Positions 18,149-26,033 of a DNA stretch of 64,000 nucleotides are shown here, one piece after another. The notes beneath the pieces are model-generated. The model ran no database searches, was not told the DNA's origin, and worked only from the letters and a program-made list of their open reading frames with translations. The stretch is taken from contig CANNGL010000005.1 of assembly GCA_947504205.1 (NCBI GenBank), positions 412,673-476,672 on the forward strand, in the 5' to 3' direction. The translations under genes and the position numbers were made by a program. This stretch comes from an uncultured Litoreibacter sp. (GTDB lineage Bacteria; Pseudomonadota; Alphaproteobacteria; Rhodobacterales; Rhodobacteraceae). The stretch's first letter is position 1. Every line of letters starts with the position of its first letter.

Positions 18149-19264
18149 TCAGCCCTTCGGCGGAGGTGGAGGCATAACCGTGAAGAGTTGCGCCAACTCA
18201 TCAACCTCTCCAGCCTGTTTCCAGCCGTCCTGCCCCTGGGTCCAGATCAATGTGTCACGCGCGAACGCACCGTCACTGACCATGCGGCCCAACGCAGCCT
18301 TGGAGTAGGGACCGTGGGTCTTGCCCTTCTCGGCGATGTGCCAGACATGCTCCACCGGTGGCGGTGGCGGTGGTGTTGCCGAGGGCGCGCTTTGGGGTGC
18401 CCGACCCCATGGCCTGGCCAGACCCGGCATCATTTGTCCGGCCATGCCCAGACCGATACCTGCGCCAAGACCTGCACCCATGGCGCCGCCTGCATCACCG
18501 CCTCTGCGCATTGCTTCTGCTGCGGCGTAGCGCATGTGATCATCCAGATTTCCGGTGATCCCACGCGACGTGCGGGTATCAAGTGCTTTCTCAACATCGG
18601 CGGGCAGTGATATGTTTTCTATGTAGAATTCGGGAACCGTCAGGCCGTATTGGGCCACCAGTGGAGTGATGGCGCCTGCGATGATCTTACCAAGATCGGC
18701 CGTGTTTGCCGCCATATCCAGCGCAGGTATTCCCGAGGCAGCCAGCGTGCGGGAGGCTTCCTGCACAATGATATTGCGGATCTGATAGCTGATCTCGTCC
18801 ATGGTGAACTCACCATCGGTGCCAACAATTTCGGTCAGGAAGCGCGCCGGATCAGTGACCCTGACAGAGTAGGTGCCGAACGCGCGCAGGCGCAGGGGGC
18901 CAAATTCCGGATCACGCAACATGATCGGGTTCTTGGTGCCCCATTTGAGGTTGTTGAACCGCGTGGTGTTGACGAAATAGATCTCTGACTTGAACGGGCT
19001 TTTGAAGCCATGATCCCAGTGGTTCAGCGTTGTCAGGATCGGCATGTTGTTGGTCTCAAGCATGTAGAGGCCCGGCGTAAAGACATCCGCCAATTGCCCT
19101 TCATGCACAAAGACTGCCGCCTGACCTTCACGCACGGTCAGTTTGGCGCCGTATTTGATTTCGTGACCTTCGCGTTCGAACCGCCAGACCATTGTATCGC
19201 GCGTGTCGTCTGTCCAATGGATGACATCGATGAATTCGCCTGTCAGAAAATCAAGAATACCCAT
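18149..19264 (-). CDS. SPFH-domain protein with C-terminal GYF_2 domain (YdjI-like)
   Basis: A 371-residue flotillin/SPFH-superfamily protein of the YdjI (virion-core-like) type. Residues ~25-240 form the SPFH domain (VREGQAAVFVHEGQLADVFT, then LKWGTKNPIMLRDPEFGPLR). A Gly/Met-rich linker (GAMGAGLGAGIGLGMAGQMM) and Pro-rich stretch follow, then a GYF_2 domain at about 308-360 (HGPYSKAALGRMVSDGAF, TLIWTQGQDGWKQAGEV). In Bacillus YdjI the C-terminus is a zinc ribbon; here it is a GYF_2 peptide-binding fold. It follows the DUF2927 lipoprotein gene by 26 bases and so belongs to the telA-xpaC operon. A role in membrane-stress scaffolding is inferred. Confidence 0.85.
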   Translation of the reverse strand: MGILDFLTGEFIDVIHWTDDTRDTMVWRFEREGHEIKYGAKLTVREGQAAVFVHEGQLADVFTPGLYMLETNNMPILTTLNHWDHGFKSPFKSEIYFVNTTRFNNLKWGTKNPIMLRDPEFGPLRLRAFGTYSVRVTDPARFLTEIVGTDGEFTMDEISYQIRNIIVQEASRTLAASGIPALDMAANTADLGKIIAGAITPLVAQYGLTVPEFYIENISLPADVEKALDTRTSRGITGNLDDHMRYAAAEAMRRGGDAGGAMGAGLGAGIGLGMAGQMMPGLARPWGRAPQSAPSATPPPPPPVEHVWHIAEKGKTHGPYSKAALGRMVSDGAFARDTLIWTQGQDGWKQAGEVDELAQLFTVMPPPPPKG

Positions 19265-19290
19265 GAGAACCTCGTCAATTGGGAGTTGGG

Positions 19291-20235
19291 TTAACTTTCA
19301 CCACCGAGCAGTTCGGAGGCAATTACATTTGCAACTTCGCGCGCCTCTTCAGGGGAAGCGCCAAGCGGCATGCGCGCGTCATAAAGCATTTGCAAAAGCA
19401 GCTCATCATGGCGCGTCAGATAAGCAAATTCATCGTCATCATTGAAAATCGAAGGGCGCGCAGCGGGGCTATCATTTGACAGGCCCAGACCTTGCGCAAT
19501 CTCTTCGTGATAACAGCTTTGTCGCAGCAGATCAGGATGTTCGGCCCGGATAATTGCGACGGCCTTGTCGAAACTGTTGGGATCCGTTTCGTCAGTAAAG
19601 GCGTAGACGGCGCAATAGACGGGTTTTGGCAAGTCGGTGATTTGACGGGCGAGGTCCGCGCTGAGGCCGGGAACAAGTTCCATAAGGCGCGGTCCAAAGG
19701 CGTCCATCTCGTCGACGGTCAAGACGGCAACATGGAAGTTCCCGTTGCCACGCGTGGGCGTGATCCTGTTTCCGGACACGCGCGCGAGCCGCGACAGATA
19801 GCTGTTCACGAACTGACGGTCTTGGGCTGCGCGCGCCGGATCAACCTGCGGACCAAATTCCATCGAAACGCGCACCGGAACGGTCCAACGCTGGATTTTC
19901 CCTTCCGACGGGGTTTCGACATAGCGCCCGGCGCTTAAGGTAAATTCGTTAAAGGCCGCTATGCGTACGAAGCTGTCGACCAGTTGGCGCTTGGAGAAGG
20001 GCGTATCAATGCCACCGCCGCCCTTGCGCAGCAGGCCCTGCACAAGCAGGTTGCGCTGTACATCGGCATAATAGCTTTCCAGGCCCAGAGATTTTTCCGA
20101 ACGTTCAGCCACTTCCGCTTTGGCTGGTGGCGCTGGGCGTTCGGCGGGCATCGGGCGGTTGTCGATGAAGTCATCGCATGCAACGAGAGCGCCCAGAAAG
20201 AGCCCTCCCGTCAAACATTTTACGATGCGATTCAC
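19291..20235 (-). CDS. DUF2927 lipoprotein
   Basis: A 314-residue probable lipoprotein. The GTG start at 20235 follows AGGA by about eight bases and gives a clean lipoprotein signal VNRIVKCLTGGLFLGALVAC. The frame is open further upstream, but that part is shadow sequence of telA. The C-terminal half carries the DUF2927 hallmark: CYHEEIAQGLGLSNDSP, SIFNDDDEFAYLTRHDELLL and LYDARM. The conserved Glu and His pattern resembles a protease-like site, but no activity is known to me. It lies ten bases after telA and 26 before the SPFH gene. Confidence 0.78.
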   Translation of the reverse strand: MNRIVKCLTGGLFLGALVACDDFIDNRPMPAERPAPPAKAEVAERSEKSLGLESYYADVQRNLLVQGLLRKGGGGIDTPFSKRQLVDSFVRIAAFNEFTLSAGRYVETPSEGKIQRWTVPVRVSMEFGPQVDPARAAQDRQFVNSYLSRLARVSGNRITPTRGNGNFHVAVLTVDEMDAFGPRLMELVPGLSADLARQITDLPKPVYCAVYAFTDETDPNSFDKAVAIIRAEHPDLLRQSCYHEEIAQGLGLSNDSPAARPSIFNDDDEFAYLTRHDELLLQMLYDARMPLGASPEEAREVANVIASELLGGES

Positions 20236-20245
20236 TGATGTAGTC

Positions 20246-21433
20246 CTAGCCGGCGCTTGTGCCGATATTGTGCCCGGAGCCGGTGTCTCGTGCCTTGGCT
20301 GAGGCCAGAGTTTCCCGCAGCTCGACCTCCATCTTCTGCAACTCGACTTCCGCAGCGGCCCGCTTGCGCTTGCCCTCATCGGCGATGGCGAGACTTTCGT
20401 TGATGGTGGCCACCAGATTGTCATTGGCGGCTTTCACAGCCTCAATGTCAAAGACGCCGCGCTCCATCTCCTCGCGGACAGCTTTGTTGGCTGTGCGCAG
20501 GTTCTCGGCATTGGCCTGTAGCAATTCGTTGGTCAGATCATTGGCGTCGCGCACGGCGGCAGCGGCCTCGGTCGAGCGCTGAATGGTCAAGGCTTGCGCC
20601 AATTGCGTTTCCCAAAGCGGCACTGTGTTAACGAGGGTCGAGTTGATCTTGGTCACAAGCGATTTGTCATTTTCCTGCACAAGGCGGATCGATGGCAGCG
20701 ATTGCATCGTGACCTGACGGGTCAGCTTGAGATCGTGTACCCGGCGTTCCAGATCGTCACGCGCTGCCCGCATGTCGCGCAACTCTTGTGCTGCCATAAC
20801 CTTTTTGTCCTCGGCAGCCTTTTCGACAGCCGCTTCCATTTTCGGGATCTCGGTGCTGTCCAGTTCTGCCAGCTTCTCCTCGCCCGCCGTGATGTAAAGC
20901 GCCAGTTCGTCATAGAAATCGAGCGTCCGGTCATAAAGGACGTCCAGCGATTTGATGTCTTTCAGCAGTACGTGCTCATGGTTCAGCAGATTGTCGGTGA
21001 TCCGGTCAATCTGCCCTTGCACATCTTCATAACGCGCCATGAATTTCGCAGCGGGTTTGGCCCGGCCCAGCAGGCGTTCCCACCAGCTGAGCTTGCGGTT
21101 GGGATCAAGCTCGGAGACTGAAAAGCCCCGAATGGTCGTGACGATCTCGCGCAGGGAGCTTCCTGCGGGGCCGACATCCTTGTTTTTCACGTCTGCCAGC
21201 ATGGATTGGCTGATTTCCTGCAACCCGGCCTGTGCCCGGGAGCCAAAAGAGACGATGGAGTTGGTATCCCCCATATCTATCTCTTCCATCCGTCGGCGGA
21301 TTTCCTTGGCGACAGGCGCTTTGGCTTCGGCCAAGGGCACCAGTTCGGTCGAAGGTTCCTTCAACTCGACCGCAGCCACTTCTTCCACCATGGCCACCGA
21401 TTGCGCGGCCTTTTCCCGAATGCTGTCCGACAT
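20246..21433 (-). CDS. telA: TelA-family toxic-anion resistance protein
   Basis: A 395-residue TelA (KlaA-like) protein, cytoplasmic and mostly alpha-helical with long coiled coils. Landmarks are GLQEISQSMLADVKNKDVGP (about 69-88), LLNHEHVLLKDIKSLDVLYD (about 148-167), LTRQVTMQSLPSIRLVQEND and the late ANAENLRTANKAVREEMERG. TelA was named for tellurite resistance on plasmid RK2; in comparative work it is grouped with XpaC and Ter proteins in membrane-linked chemical stress response. It lies 11 bases after xpaC and ten before the DUF2927 lipoprotein. Direct tellurite resistance is not assured. Confidence 0.92.
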   Translation of the reverse strand: MSDSIREKAAQSVAMVEEVAAVELKEPSTELVPLAEAKAPVAKEIRRRMEEIDMGDTNSIVSFGSRAQAGLQEISQSMLADVKNKDVGPAGSSLREIVTTIRGFSVSELDPNRKLSWWERLLGRAKPAAKFMARYEDVQGQIDRITDNLLNHEHVLLKDIKSLDVLYDRTLDFYDELALYITAGEEKLAELDSTEIPKMEAAVEKAAEDKKVMAAQELRDMRAARDDLERRVHDLKLTRQVTMQSLPSIRLVQENDKSLVTKINSTLVNTVPLWETQLAQALTIQRSTEAAAAVRDANDLTNELLQANAENLRTANKAVREEMERGVFDIEAVKAANDNLVATINESLAIADEGKRKRAAAEVELQKMEVELRETLASAKARDTGSGHNIGTSAG

Positions 21434-21444
21434 GGTTTACCCCT

Positions 21445-22311
21445 TTAGTTCAGACGAATACCTTCGCGCTGCAGCCGATCGCGCAGCACGTCAATTTCAA
21501 TATCCAGATCAGTGCGACTATTGCTCAACAAGGTCTGGGTTTTCGCGGTGAAATTTACCTCCAGATCGTCAAGAAGGGCTGTAAAGTCCTCTTTTGCGCT
21601 CTGATCACCGGTTTTGTTGAATAAATCTGCAAATTTCAGGGCGGCGTCTTTCGCACCCAAGAGGTAGACGCCTAGGTATTTCCGCGCCGCCGTCAGGTCG
21701 CGCGGATCGTTCTCGACCTGGCGGAACATATCGCGGGCGGCGGACTGAAAGCGCTCGACACGGGCCATCAACACGCGGTCGCGGGTCGTCGCAATCGCGT
21801 CGGACATGGCTTTGAGGTGACGCTCGGCCTCGTCAACGGCACGCGCCACGCGGTCGGTCTGAAATTCATCGACACCTTCGACAACCTTATCCCGCATCGG
21901 GTCCACCCCGAAGGTGAACAGGTGAAGGGCCATCGCAATGATGCCGTAAATGATCGAGCCGACAAGACTGCCATCAAACGTGGCCAGGGTCACACCAGCC
22001 GCCAGAGAAATAGCGCCAAACAGTTTGCGAGGAATGGCCGGGCGCCGGGCGATTGTGCGGGCGGCAAACGCCTCCTCTGCATCAAGACCGGCGCGGGTCA
22101 ACCATACGCCAAGGATCATCGCGCCGAAGGCGATCAGCTTGGTGGCCATCTCGACGGGTCCTGCCCCAAAGGAGGTCAGCAAAAGGGGCAGCGCTGCCAA
22201 AAACAGCAGGTTGGAGCGCGCACGTCCCCGTTGTGGTCTGCGGCCGGTCATTCCGGATTTTGGCTTGCCAGAGGCGTCAGGGCTGAATTGCCCGCCATAT
22301 TTCTGAGCCAT
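21445..22311 (-). CDS. xpaC: XpaC-family protein
   Basis: A 288-residue XpaC (5-bromo-4-chloroindolyl phosphate hydrolysis) family protein. A basic N-terminus precedes three or so hydrophobic segments (FLAALPLLLTSFGAG; AFGAMILGVWLTRAG; TFDGSLVGSIIYGIIAMALH). A helical C-terminal part follows, including ATRDRVLMARVERFQSAARD. XpaC and TelA are a widespread pair; XpaC would be the membrane partner. The start ATG at 22311 shares two bases with the stop (TGATG) of a 30-codon frame that encodes a single membrane helix, so translation is probably coupled. Confidence 0.88.
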   Translation of the reverse strand: MAQKYGGQFSPDASGKPKSGMTGRRPQRGRARSNLLFLAALPLLLTSFGAGPVEMATKLIAFGAMILGVWLTRAGLDAEEAFAARTIARRPAIPRKLFGAISLAAGVTLATFDGSLVGSIIYGIIAMALHLFTFGVDPMRDKVVEGVDEFQTDRVARAVDEAERHLKAMSDAIATTRDRVLMARVERFQSAARDMFRQVENDPRDLTAARKYLGVYLLGAKDAALKFADLFNKTGDQSAKEDFTALLDDLEVNFTAKTQTLLSNSRTDLDIEIDVLRDRLQREGIRLN

Positions 22312-22403
22312 CAGAGCCCCCCTGACAAAACGCCTGTTGAGGCGCCCAAAACCAGCATCAAAAGAGCCACATAGGCGATACGTTGCAGGGTTGTGCCTGA
22401 CAT
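22311..22403 (-). CDS. 30-residue predicted membrane micropeptide upstream of xpaC
   Basis: A small frame encoding MSGTTLQRIAYVALLMLVLG followed by ASTGVLSGGL. It is one hydrophobic helix with a basic residue before it and small residues after. It ends in a TGATG overlap with xpaC, which argues that it is translated. The ribosome site (GGGAA eight or so bases before) is modest. It could be a subunit of the XpaC/TelA membrane complex or only a coupling leader. I know no named family for it. Confidence 0.55.
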   Translation of the reverse strand: MSGTTLQRIAYVALLMLVLGASTGVLSGGL

Positions 22404-22428
22404 GATGTTCCCAGCTGAAGGTGTCTAT

Positions 22429-22458
22429 CCCCGCCCAGATATAAGGGGTCGGGCGGGG
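22429..22458. terminator. hairpin between terC and the xpaC-telA operon
   Basis: CCCCGCCC (22429-22436) pairs with GGGCGGGG (22451-22458) around a 14-base loop, just after the terC stop on the minus strand. There is no U-tract, so it may stabilise the terC mRNA end or give partial termination instead of blocking read-through into the micropeptide-xpaC-telA genes. Confidence 0.5.
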
Positions 22459-22469
22459 CGTTACCAGTC

Positions 22470-23285
22470 TCAGTGCTGCGTGCCGCTGCGCTCGGCGGCA
22501 AGTTTCCGGCTGTAGCCCGATTGAATGATCTCCACCGCAAAGAGAACGATGACGGAGAAATAGAAGGTCGTTTTTGACATTGGCACCAGCGGATACCCGA
22601 AGACATGGATGGCCAACGCGTCGTCATGCGCTGCATGGGACGCCGCGACACCGGCTTCTCCCAGAAGAACAACACCTACGATCAGCAGGATAAACAGGCC
22701 CAGAACCTCGTACATGCGGTTCTTTTGCAGGAATTCCGTGACGCTGTCTGCCAGAACGAGCATCGCCAATCCTGACAGCAGAATGGCAATTGCAAGGACC
22801 GGGAAGACATCGGTGATAGCAATGGCCGACAGAACTGAATCGAAGCTGAAAATCAGGTTCATGAAGACGATCAAAAGCACCACGGTTGTCGCGGACTTGC
22901 CTGATTTTGCATCCACATCATGGCCGAGATGTTCGACCGACAGCATGTGCGAGATTTCCTTGACTGCCGTATACATGATGAATGCGCCACCAAAGACAAA
23001 GACGCATGTGGCGAAGTTAACGCCGCCAGTGATGACCCCTTCCCAGTTAAACACGTAGAATGGTTCGGTCAGGCTTCCCAACAGGCTGACCATCACGAAA
23101 AGCAGGACAATCCGAAGTGCCACCGCAATGATGATCCCCCAAAAACGCACCGCTTTTTGCTGCGCAACAGGCGCGCGCTGGCTTTCGATGGAGATATAGA
23201 GAAGGTTGTCAAACCCCAGCACTGCTTGCAAAAAACACAGCATCAGCAGGTTGCCCAGATTTTCAAAGGTCAGAAGTTCGGCCAT
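22470..23285 (-). CDS. terC: TerC-family integral membrane protein
   Basis: A 271-residue polytopic TerC. The acidic motifs of the family are in FLQAVLGFDNLLYISIESQR (about 18-37) and LIFSFDSVLSAIAITDVFPV (about 142-161), each with the metal-coordinating Asp. A His-rich section HAAHDDALAIHVFG lies in the late loop. TerC proteins act in tellurite/metal stress and in metal loading of exported proteins. The gene is directly upstream of the micropeptide-xpaC-telA run, which supports a shared stress role. It differs from the shorter YjbE-type paralogue at 9.2-9.9 kb. Confidence 0.9.
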   Translation of the reverse strand: MAELLTFENLGNLLMLCFLQAVLGFDNLLYISIESQRAPVAQQKAVRFWGIIIAVALRIVLLFVMVSLLGSLTEPFYVFNWEGVITGGVNFATCVFVFGGAFIMYTAVKEISHMLSVEHLGHDVDAKSGKSATTVVLLIVFMNLIFSFDSVLSAIAITDVFPVLAIAILLSGLAMLVLADSVTEFLQKNRMYEVLGLFILLIVGVVLLGEAGVAASHAAHDDALAIHVFGYPLVPMSKTTFYFSVIVLFAVEIIQSGYSRKLAAERSGTQH

Positions 23286-23640
23286 GTTGGATCAGTCCCT
23301 CAGTCTTTTTGTTGTGAGATCAGACATACATCAGGCTTGTCGTGAGGCAAGCACAGGTTTGGCGGCACTGTTGCGGAGTACCCCATTGATGCGGTCGCGA
23401 GGGTAATCTCCCCTCAATAATTTGGCCGTAGACCCCCACCTCGGTTGATCAGCCAAGACGATGAAGGACAGCGCGCACCCACGGGATGGCATCCGGGGTT
23501 TTCGCAGCGCACCGGTGACACATGGAAGGCGGGGGGACGATCAAACGCCCCTGCCAAGCGCGCCACCTTTGGTGACAAAGGCATATCGCAGACAGAGCCC
23601 AGTACGCACGCCCTGAACAGAGAGCCGATTGATAAAAGGC
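23286..23640. other. 355-base gap between rluB and terC, no gene seen
   Basis: The gap should hold the terC promoter (read leftward). An open frame on the plus strand in the right half has no ribosome site and no recognisable product. No RNA structure, repeat or clear -35/-10 pair was identified. Confidence 0.4.
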
Positions 23641-24423
23641 TTAGCGTTTGCGCTTGCGCCCTGCGCCTTTGCGTGTGGCTGTGCCTTGTGGTGTTTCAAG
23701 ACCCAGTTGGTCGCGCAGAACACGGCCTTTGACCTCCTCGACGTCGCCGGCTTTCAATTCCCCCAACTGGAACGGACCATAGCTGACGCGGATCAAGCGG
23801 TTCACCTTCAGTCCGACCTCTCCCATGGCGCGGCGAATTTCCCGGTTCTTGCCTTCGCGCAGAGATACGGTCAGCCACGCATTCGCGCCTTGTTGACGGT
23901 CAATCACAACGTCCATTGGCTGAAACCGTTCTCCGTCCGAGGTGACGCCTTTGCGCAGCGAGTCGAGCACATGATCCTCGGGGCGTCCGTTGACCCGAAC
24001 CCGGTAGCGCCGCAACCATCCCGTCGAGGGGAGTTCCAGACGGCGTTTGATCCCGCCGTCATTGGTGAGAAGAAGCAGACCTTCCGAGTTGATATCGAGC
24101 CGCCCGACACTGACCACGCGGGGCATGTCGTCCGGCAAGGCGCCAAAAACCGTGTCGCGCCCCTTTTCGTCTTTCTCGGTTGTGACCAGCCCGATTGGCT
24201 TGTGATAGCGCCACAGACGTGGTCGCTCCGGTGTGCCGATCTCTTTTCCATCCACGGTAATCTTGTCTGCGGCCGTCACGTTGAGCGCGGGGCTGTCAAT
24301 TTCTGTGCCATTGACCGTCACGCGACCGGCTTCAATGATCGCCTCGGCCCCGCGACGTGATGCAACGCCTGCGCGGGCCAGAACCTTCGCGATCCGGTCG
24401 CCTTTTGGAGTTTCCTGTGTCAT
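23641..24423 (-). CDS. rluB: 16S/23S rRNA pseudouridine synthase, RluB/RsuA family
   Basis: A 260-residue pseudouridine synthase with an N-terminal S4 RNA-binding domain (DRIAKVLARAGVASRRGAEA, residues ~9-28). The catalytic domain has its nucleophile Asp in VGRLDINSEGLLLLTNDGG (about 100-118). Later family motifs are GKNREIRRAMGEVGLKVNRL and VSYGPFQLGELKAGDVEEV. A short basic tail ends the protein (GAGRKRKR). It modifies rRNA during ribosome assembly; RluB acts on U2605 of 23S RNA in E. coli. It is divergent from tadA with about 40 bases between. Confidence 0.9.
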   Translation of the reverse strand: MTQETPKGDRIAKVLARAGVASRRGAEAIIEAGRVTVNGTEIDSPALNVTAADKITVDGKEIGTPERPRLWRYHKPIGLVTTEKDEKGRDTVFGALPDDMPRVVSVGRLDINSEGLLLLTNDGGIKRRLELPSTGWLRRYRVRVNGRPEDHVLDSLRKGVTSDGERFQPMDVVIDRQQGANAWLTVSLREGKNREIRRAMGEVGLKVNRLIRVSYGPFQLGELKAGDVEEVKGRVLRDQLGLETPQGTATRKGAGRKRKR

Positions 24424-24463
24424 AGCCTGCTCCTACCCTCCGAGGGGCGAAAGGGAAAGTCGC

Positions 24464-24910
24464 GTGTTCCGAACTCATATGGATCAAGCCTTGTCAGAGG
24501 CGCGGGCCGCAACCGCACGCGGCGAAGTGCCGGTGGGCGCGGTCGTGGTCTCGCCCTCGGGTGAGGTGTTGGCGTCTTGTGGCAACAGGACCCGTGAGTT
24601 CAGCGATCCGTCTGCCCATGCGGAGCTTCTGGCGATCCGCACGGCGTGCGCGTCGCTTGGCACAGAGCGCCTGACAGGGTGCGATCTTTACGTTACCCTG
24701 GAGCCTTGCGCGATGTGCGCCGGTGCCATCGCGGCCGCGCGGATTTCGCGGCTCTATTTTGGCGCTTCTGATCCCAAGTCAGGCGGCACATTGCATGGCG
24801 CGCGGGTCTTTGATCATCCGCAGGCACACCACGCGCCCGAAATCTACGACGGGATCGGGGCCGAGGCGGCTGAGGCGCTGCTCAGAAGCTTCTTTGAGAC
24901 CCGACGCTAA
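24464..24910 (+). CDS. tadA: tRNA-specific adenosine deaminase
   Basis: TadA converts A34 of tRNA-Arg(ACG) to inosine at the wobble position. The 148-residue protein has the zinc deaminase motifs HAELLAIR (His and catalytic Glu) and PCAMCAGA (two Cys). The GTG at 24464 is preferred since AAGGGAAAG lies four to twelve bases before it and the encoded start VFRTHMDQALSEARAA fits the family; ATG 24479 is the alternative. A longer open frame extends upstream into rluB and is shadow. Confidence 0.92.
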   Translation: MFRTHMDQALSEARAATARGEVPVGAVVVSPSGEVLASCGNRTREFSDPSAHAELLAIRTACASLGTERLTGCDLYVTLEPCAMCAGAIAAARISRLYFGASDPKSGGTLHGARVFDHPQAHHAPEIYDGIGAEAAEALLRSFFETRR

Positions 24911-25017
24911 GGCGTTTCGGCAACTCTTTGCCTTACGCTGCGGAAAGAGGGTTCACGCGAATCGAACTTCGCGCTAAGGCAATGGCATCGCAGCATCAAA
25001 GAAAGAGGAGGCGTGTG

Positions 25018-25113
25018 ATGACCATTCAAATGAACCACGTGCATCTCGGTGCTGGAGGCGATCGCGCAGGCGCAGCCTTGCGTCTTGCCGCAGGCAAAGC
25101 TGCCCGCTGCTGA
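25018..25113 (+). CDS. possible 31-residue peptide with strong ribosome site
   Basis: ATG 25018 follows an excellent AGAGGAGG at six bases. The frame encodes MTIQMNHVHLGAGGDRAGAA and a short Ala/Arg-rich end ARC. It is followed by a weak GC hairpin (CGGCC at 25124-25128 with GGCCG at 25136-25140) and CTTTTT, as at the end of a short transcript. There is no known family. It could be a leader peptide or a true small protein. Confidence 0.4.
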   Translation: MTIQMNHVHLGAGGDRAGAALRLAAGKAARC

Positions 25114-25231
25114 TCGTCTTAACCGGCCACAGATAGGCCGCGTTACTTTTTCAACCCTCTAACCTCATCGATCCGATTTTGCGCCACAGTTGCGTGTTGG
25201 CGGATCATTTCTGTCCTTAAATATAGGAGCT

Positions 25232-25528
25232 ATGCGCCTTTTTTGCGCTGGTTTTGTGAATGTTATGAATGCATTGCCTTTGAATAACCGGGTGTCGCCA
25301 CAAGTGGCTTTGGATCGCCTGATTGCCGATTATGGGCTGAGGCGGGTCGCGCTGGCCCTGATCGCGCGCCTGTTTCATCGATCCAGGCCGCCGGACAGGC
25401 ATCGCGGCCGGGTGCATGACACCGCAGATATTCCCGACTATCTGCGGCGGGATCTGGGCCTGACGCCGCGTGCGCCACGCAGCACGATGTATGATCTGAG
25501 CTATCTCGATCGCACGCGGTTTCGCTAG
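25232..25528 (+). CDS. small hypothetical protein
   Basis: A 98-residue frame. ATG 25232 follows AGGAG four bases earlier; ATG 25265 is an in-frame alternative giving 87 residues. The protein has a helical part (ALDRLIADYGLRRVALALIA), a basic His/Arg-rich middle (FHRSRPPDRHRGRVHD) and an ending with IPDYLRRDLGLTP, resembling DUF1127-type short basic proteins, though it is not a clear member. The palindromic hairpin 25545-25572 follows. Function unknown. Confidence 0.6.
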   Translation: MRLFCAGFVNVMNALPLNNRVSPQVALDRLIADYGLRRVALALIARLFHRSRPPDRHRGRVHDTADIPDYLRRDLGLTPRAPRSTMYDLSYLDRTRFR

Positions 25529-25544
25529 GTCTGACGTGACGGTT

Positions 25545-25572
25545 GCCGGGCATCATGGTCGTGATGCCCGGC
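25545..25572. terminator. hairpin after the small hypothetical gene
   Basis: GCCGGGCATCA (25545-25555) pairs perfectly with TGATGCCCGGC (25562-25572), loop TGGTCG. No T-run follows, so it may be a stabilising 3' hairpin rather than a classic terminator. Confidence 0.55.
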
Positions 25573-25615
25573 GCTCGAATGCGCGGCTGCGCCGGCTGCG
25601 ATATCTATGCGTTCA

Positions 25616-25677
25616 TTGAGGGGCTTTGCCCCTCAGCCACGCAGGCTGAACCCCAGGATATTTTCAAACATGGGAAG
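25616..25677 (+). repeat. dispersed hairpin + GGATATTTT element, copy 1
   Basis: A GAGGGGC-TTT-GCCCCTC hairpin and a CAGCC/GGCTG hairpin lead into AGGATATTTTCAAACATGGG (25655 onward). The last 20 or so bases recur at 50.9 kb and, inverted, at 58.7 kb. It sits just before gatC. Confidence 0.7.
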
Positions 25678-25745
25678 CAGGTGAGTTGCGCTTGAAGGCG
25701 GGGCGGAGGCCTTGTATGTCGGGCGCGATCAAGACGGAGAGCTTC

Positions 25746-26033
25746 ATGTCCATTGATAAAGAGACCGCACGCCGCGTGGCCAAGCTTGCACGCATTTCGG
25801 TGCCGGATGAGGATTTGCCGGTATTGGCCGGTGAATTGACCGGCATTCTGAATTTCATGGAACAGCTCAATGAAGTTGATGTCGACGGCGTTGACCCCAT
25901 GACCTCTGTGACGCCGATGCGCCTGAAACGGCGTGAAGATGTGGTTACGGATGGGAGCCAGCAAGAGGCGGTTCTGGCGAATGCGCCGGATGCGCGCGAG
26001 GGGTTTTTTGCGGTGCCGAAGGTGGTTGAATAA
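25746..26033 (+). CDS. gatC: Asp/Glu-tRNA amidotransferase subunit C
   Basis: GatC, 95 residues from ATG 25746 ([20 protein letters not shown]), the usual length; the frame is open 20 codons upstream but without homology. Motifs are [20 protein letters not shown] and the tail [10 protein letters not shown] typical of GatC. GatCAB amidates Glu-tRNA(Gln) and Asp-tRNA(Asn). The stop overlaps the gatA start (TAATG), giving coupled translation. gatB is not in this window. Confidence 0.95.
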   Translation: MSIDKETARRVAKLARISVPDEDLPVLAGELTGILNFMEQLNEVDVDGVDPMTSVTPMRLKRREDVVTDGSQQEAVLANAPDAREGFFAVPKVVE

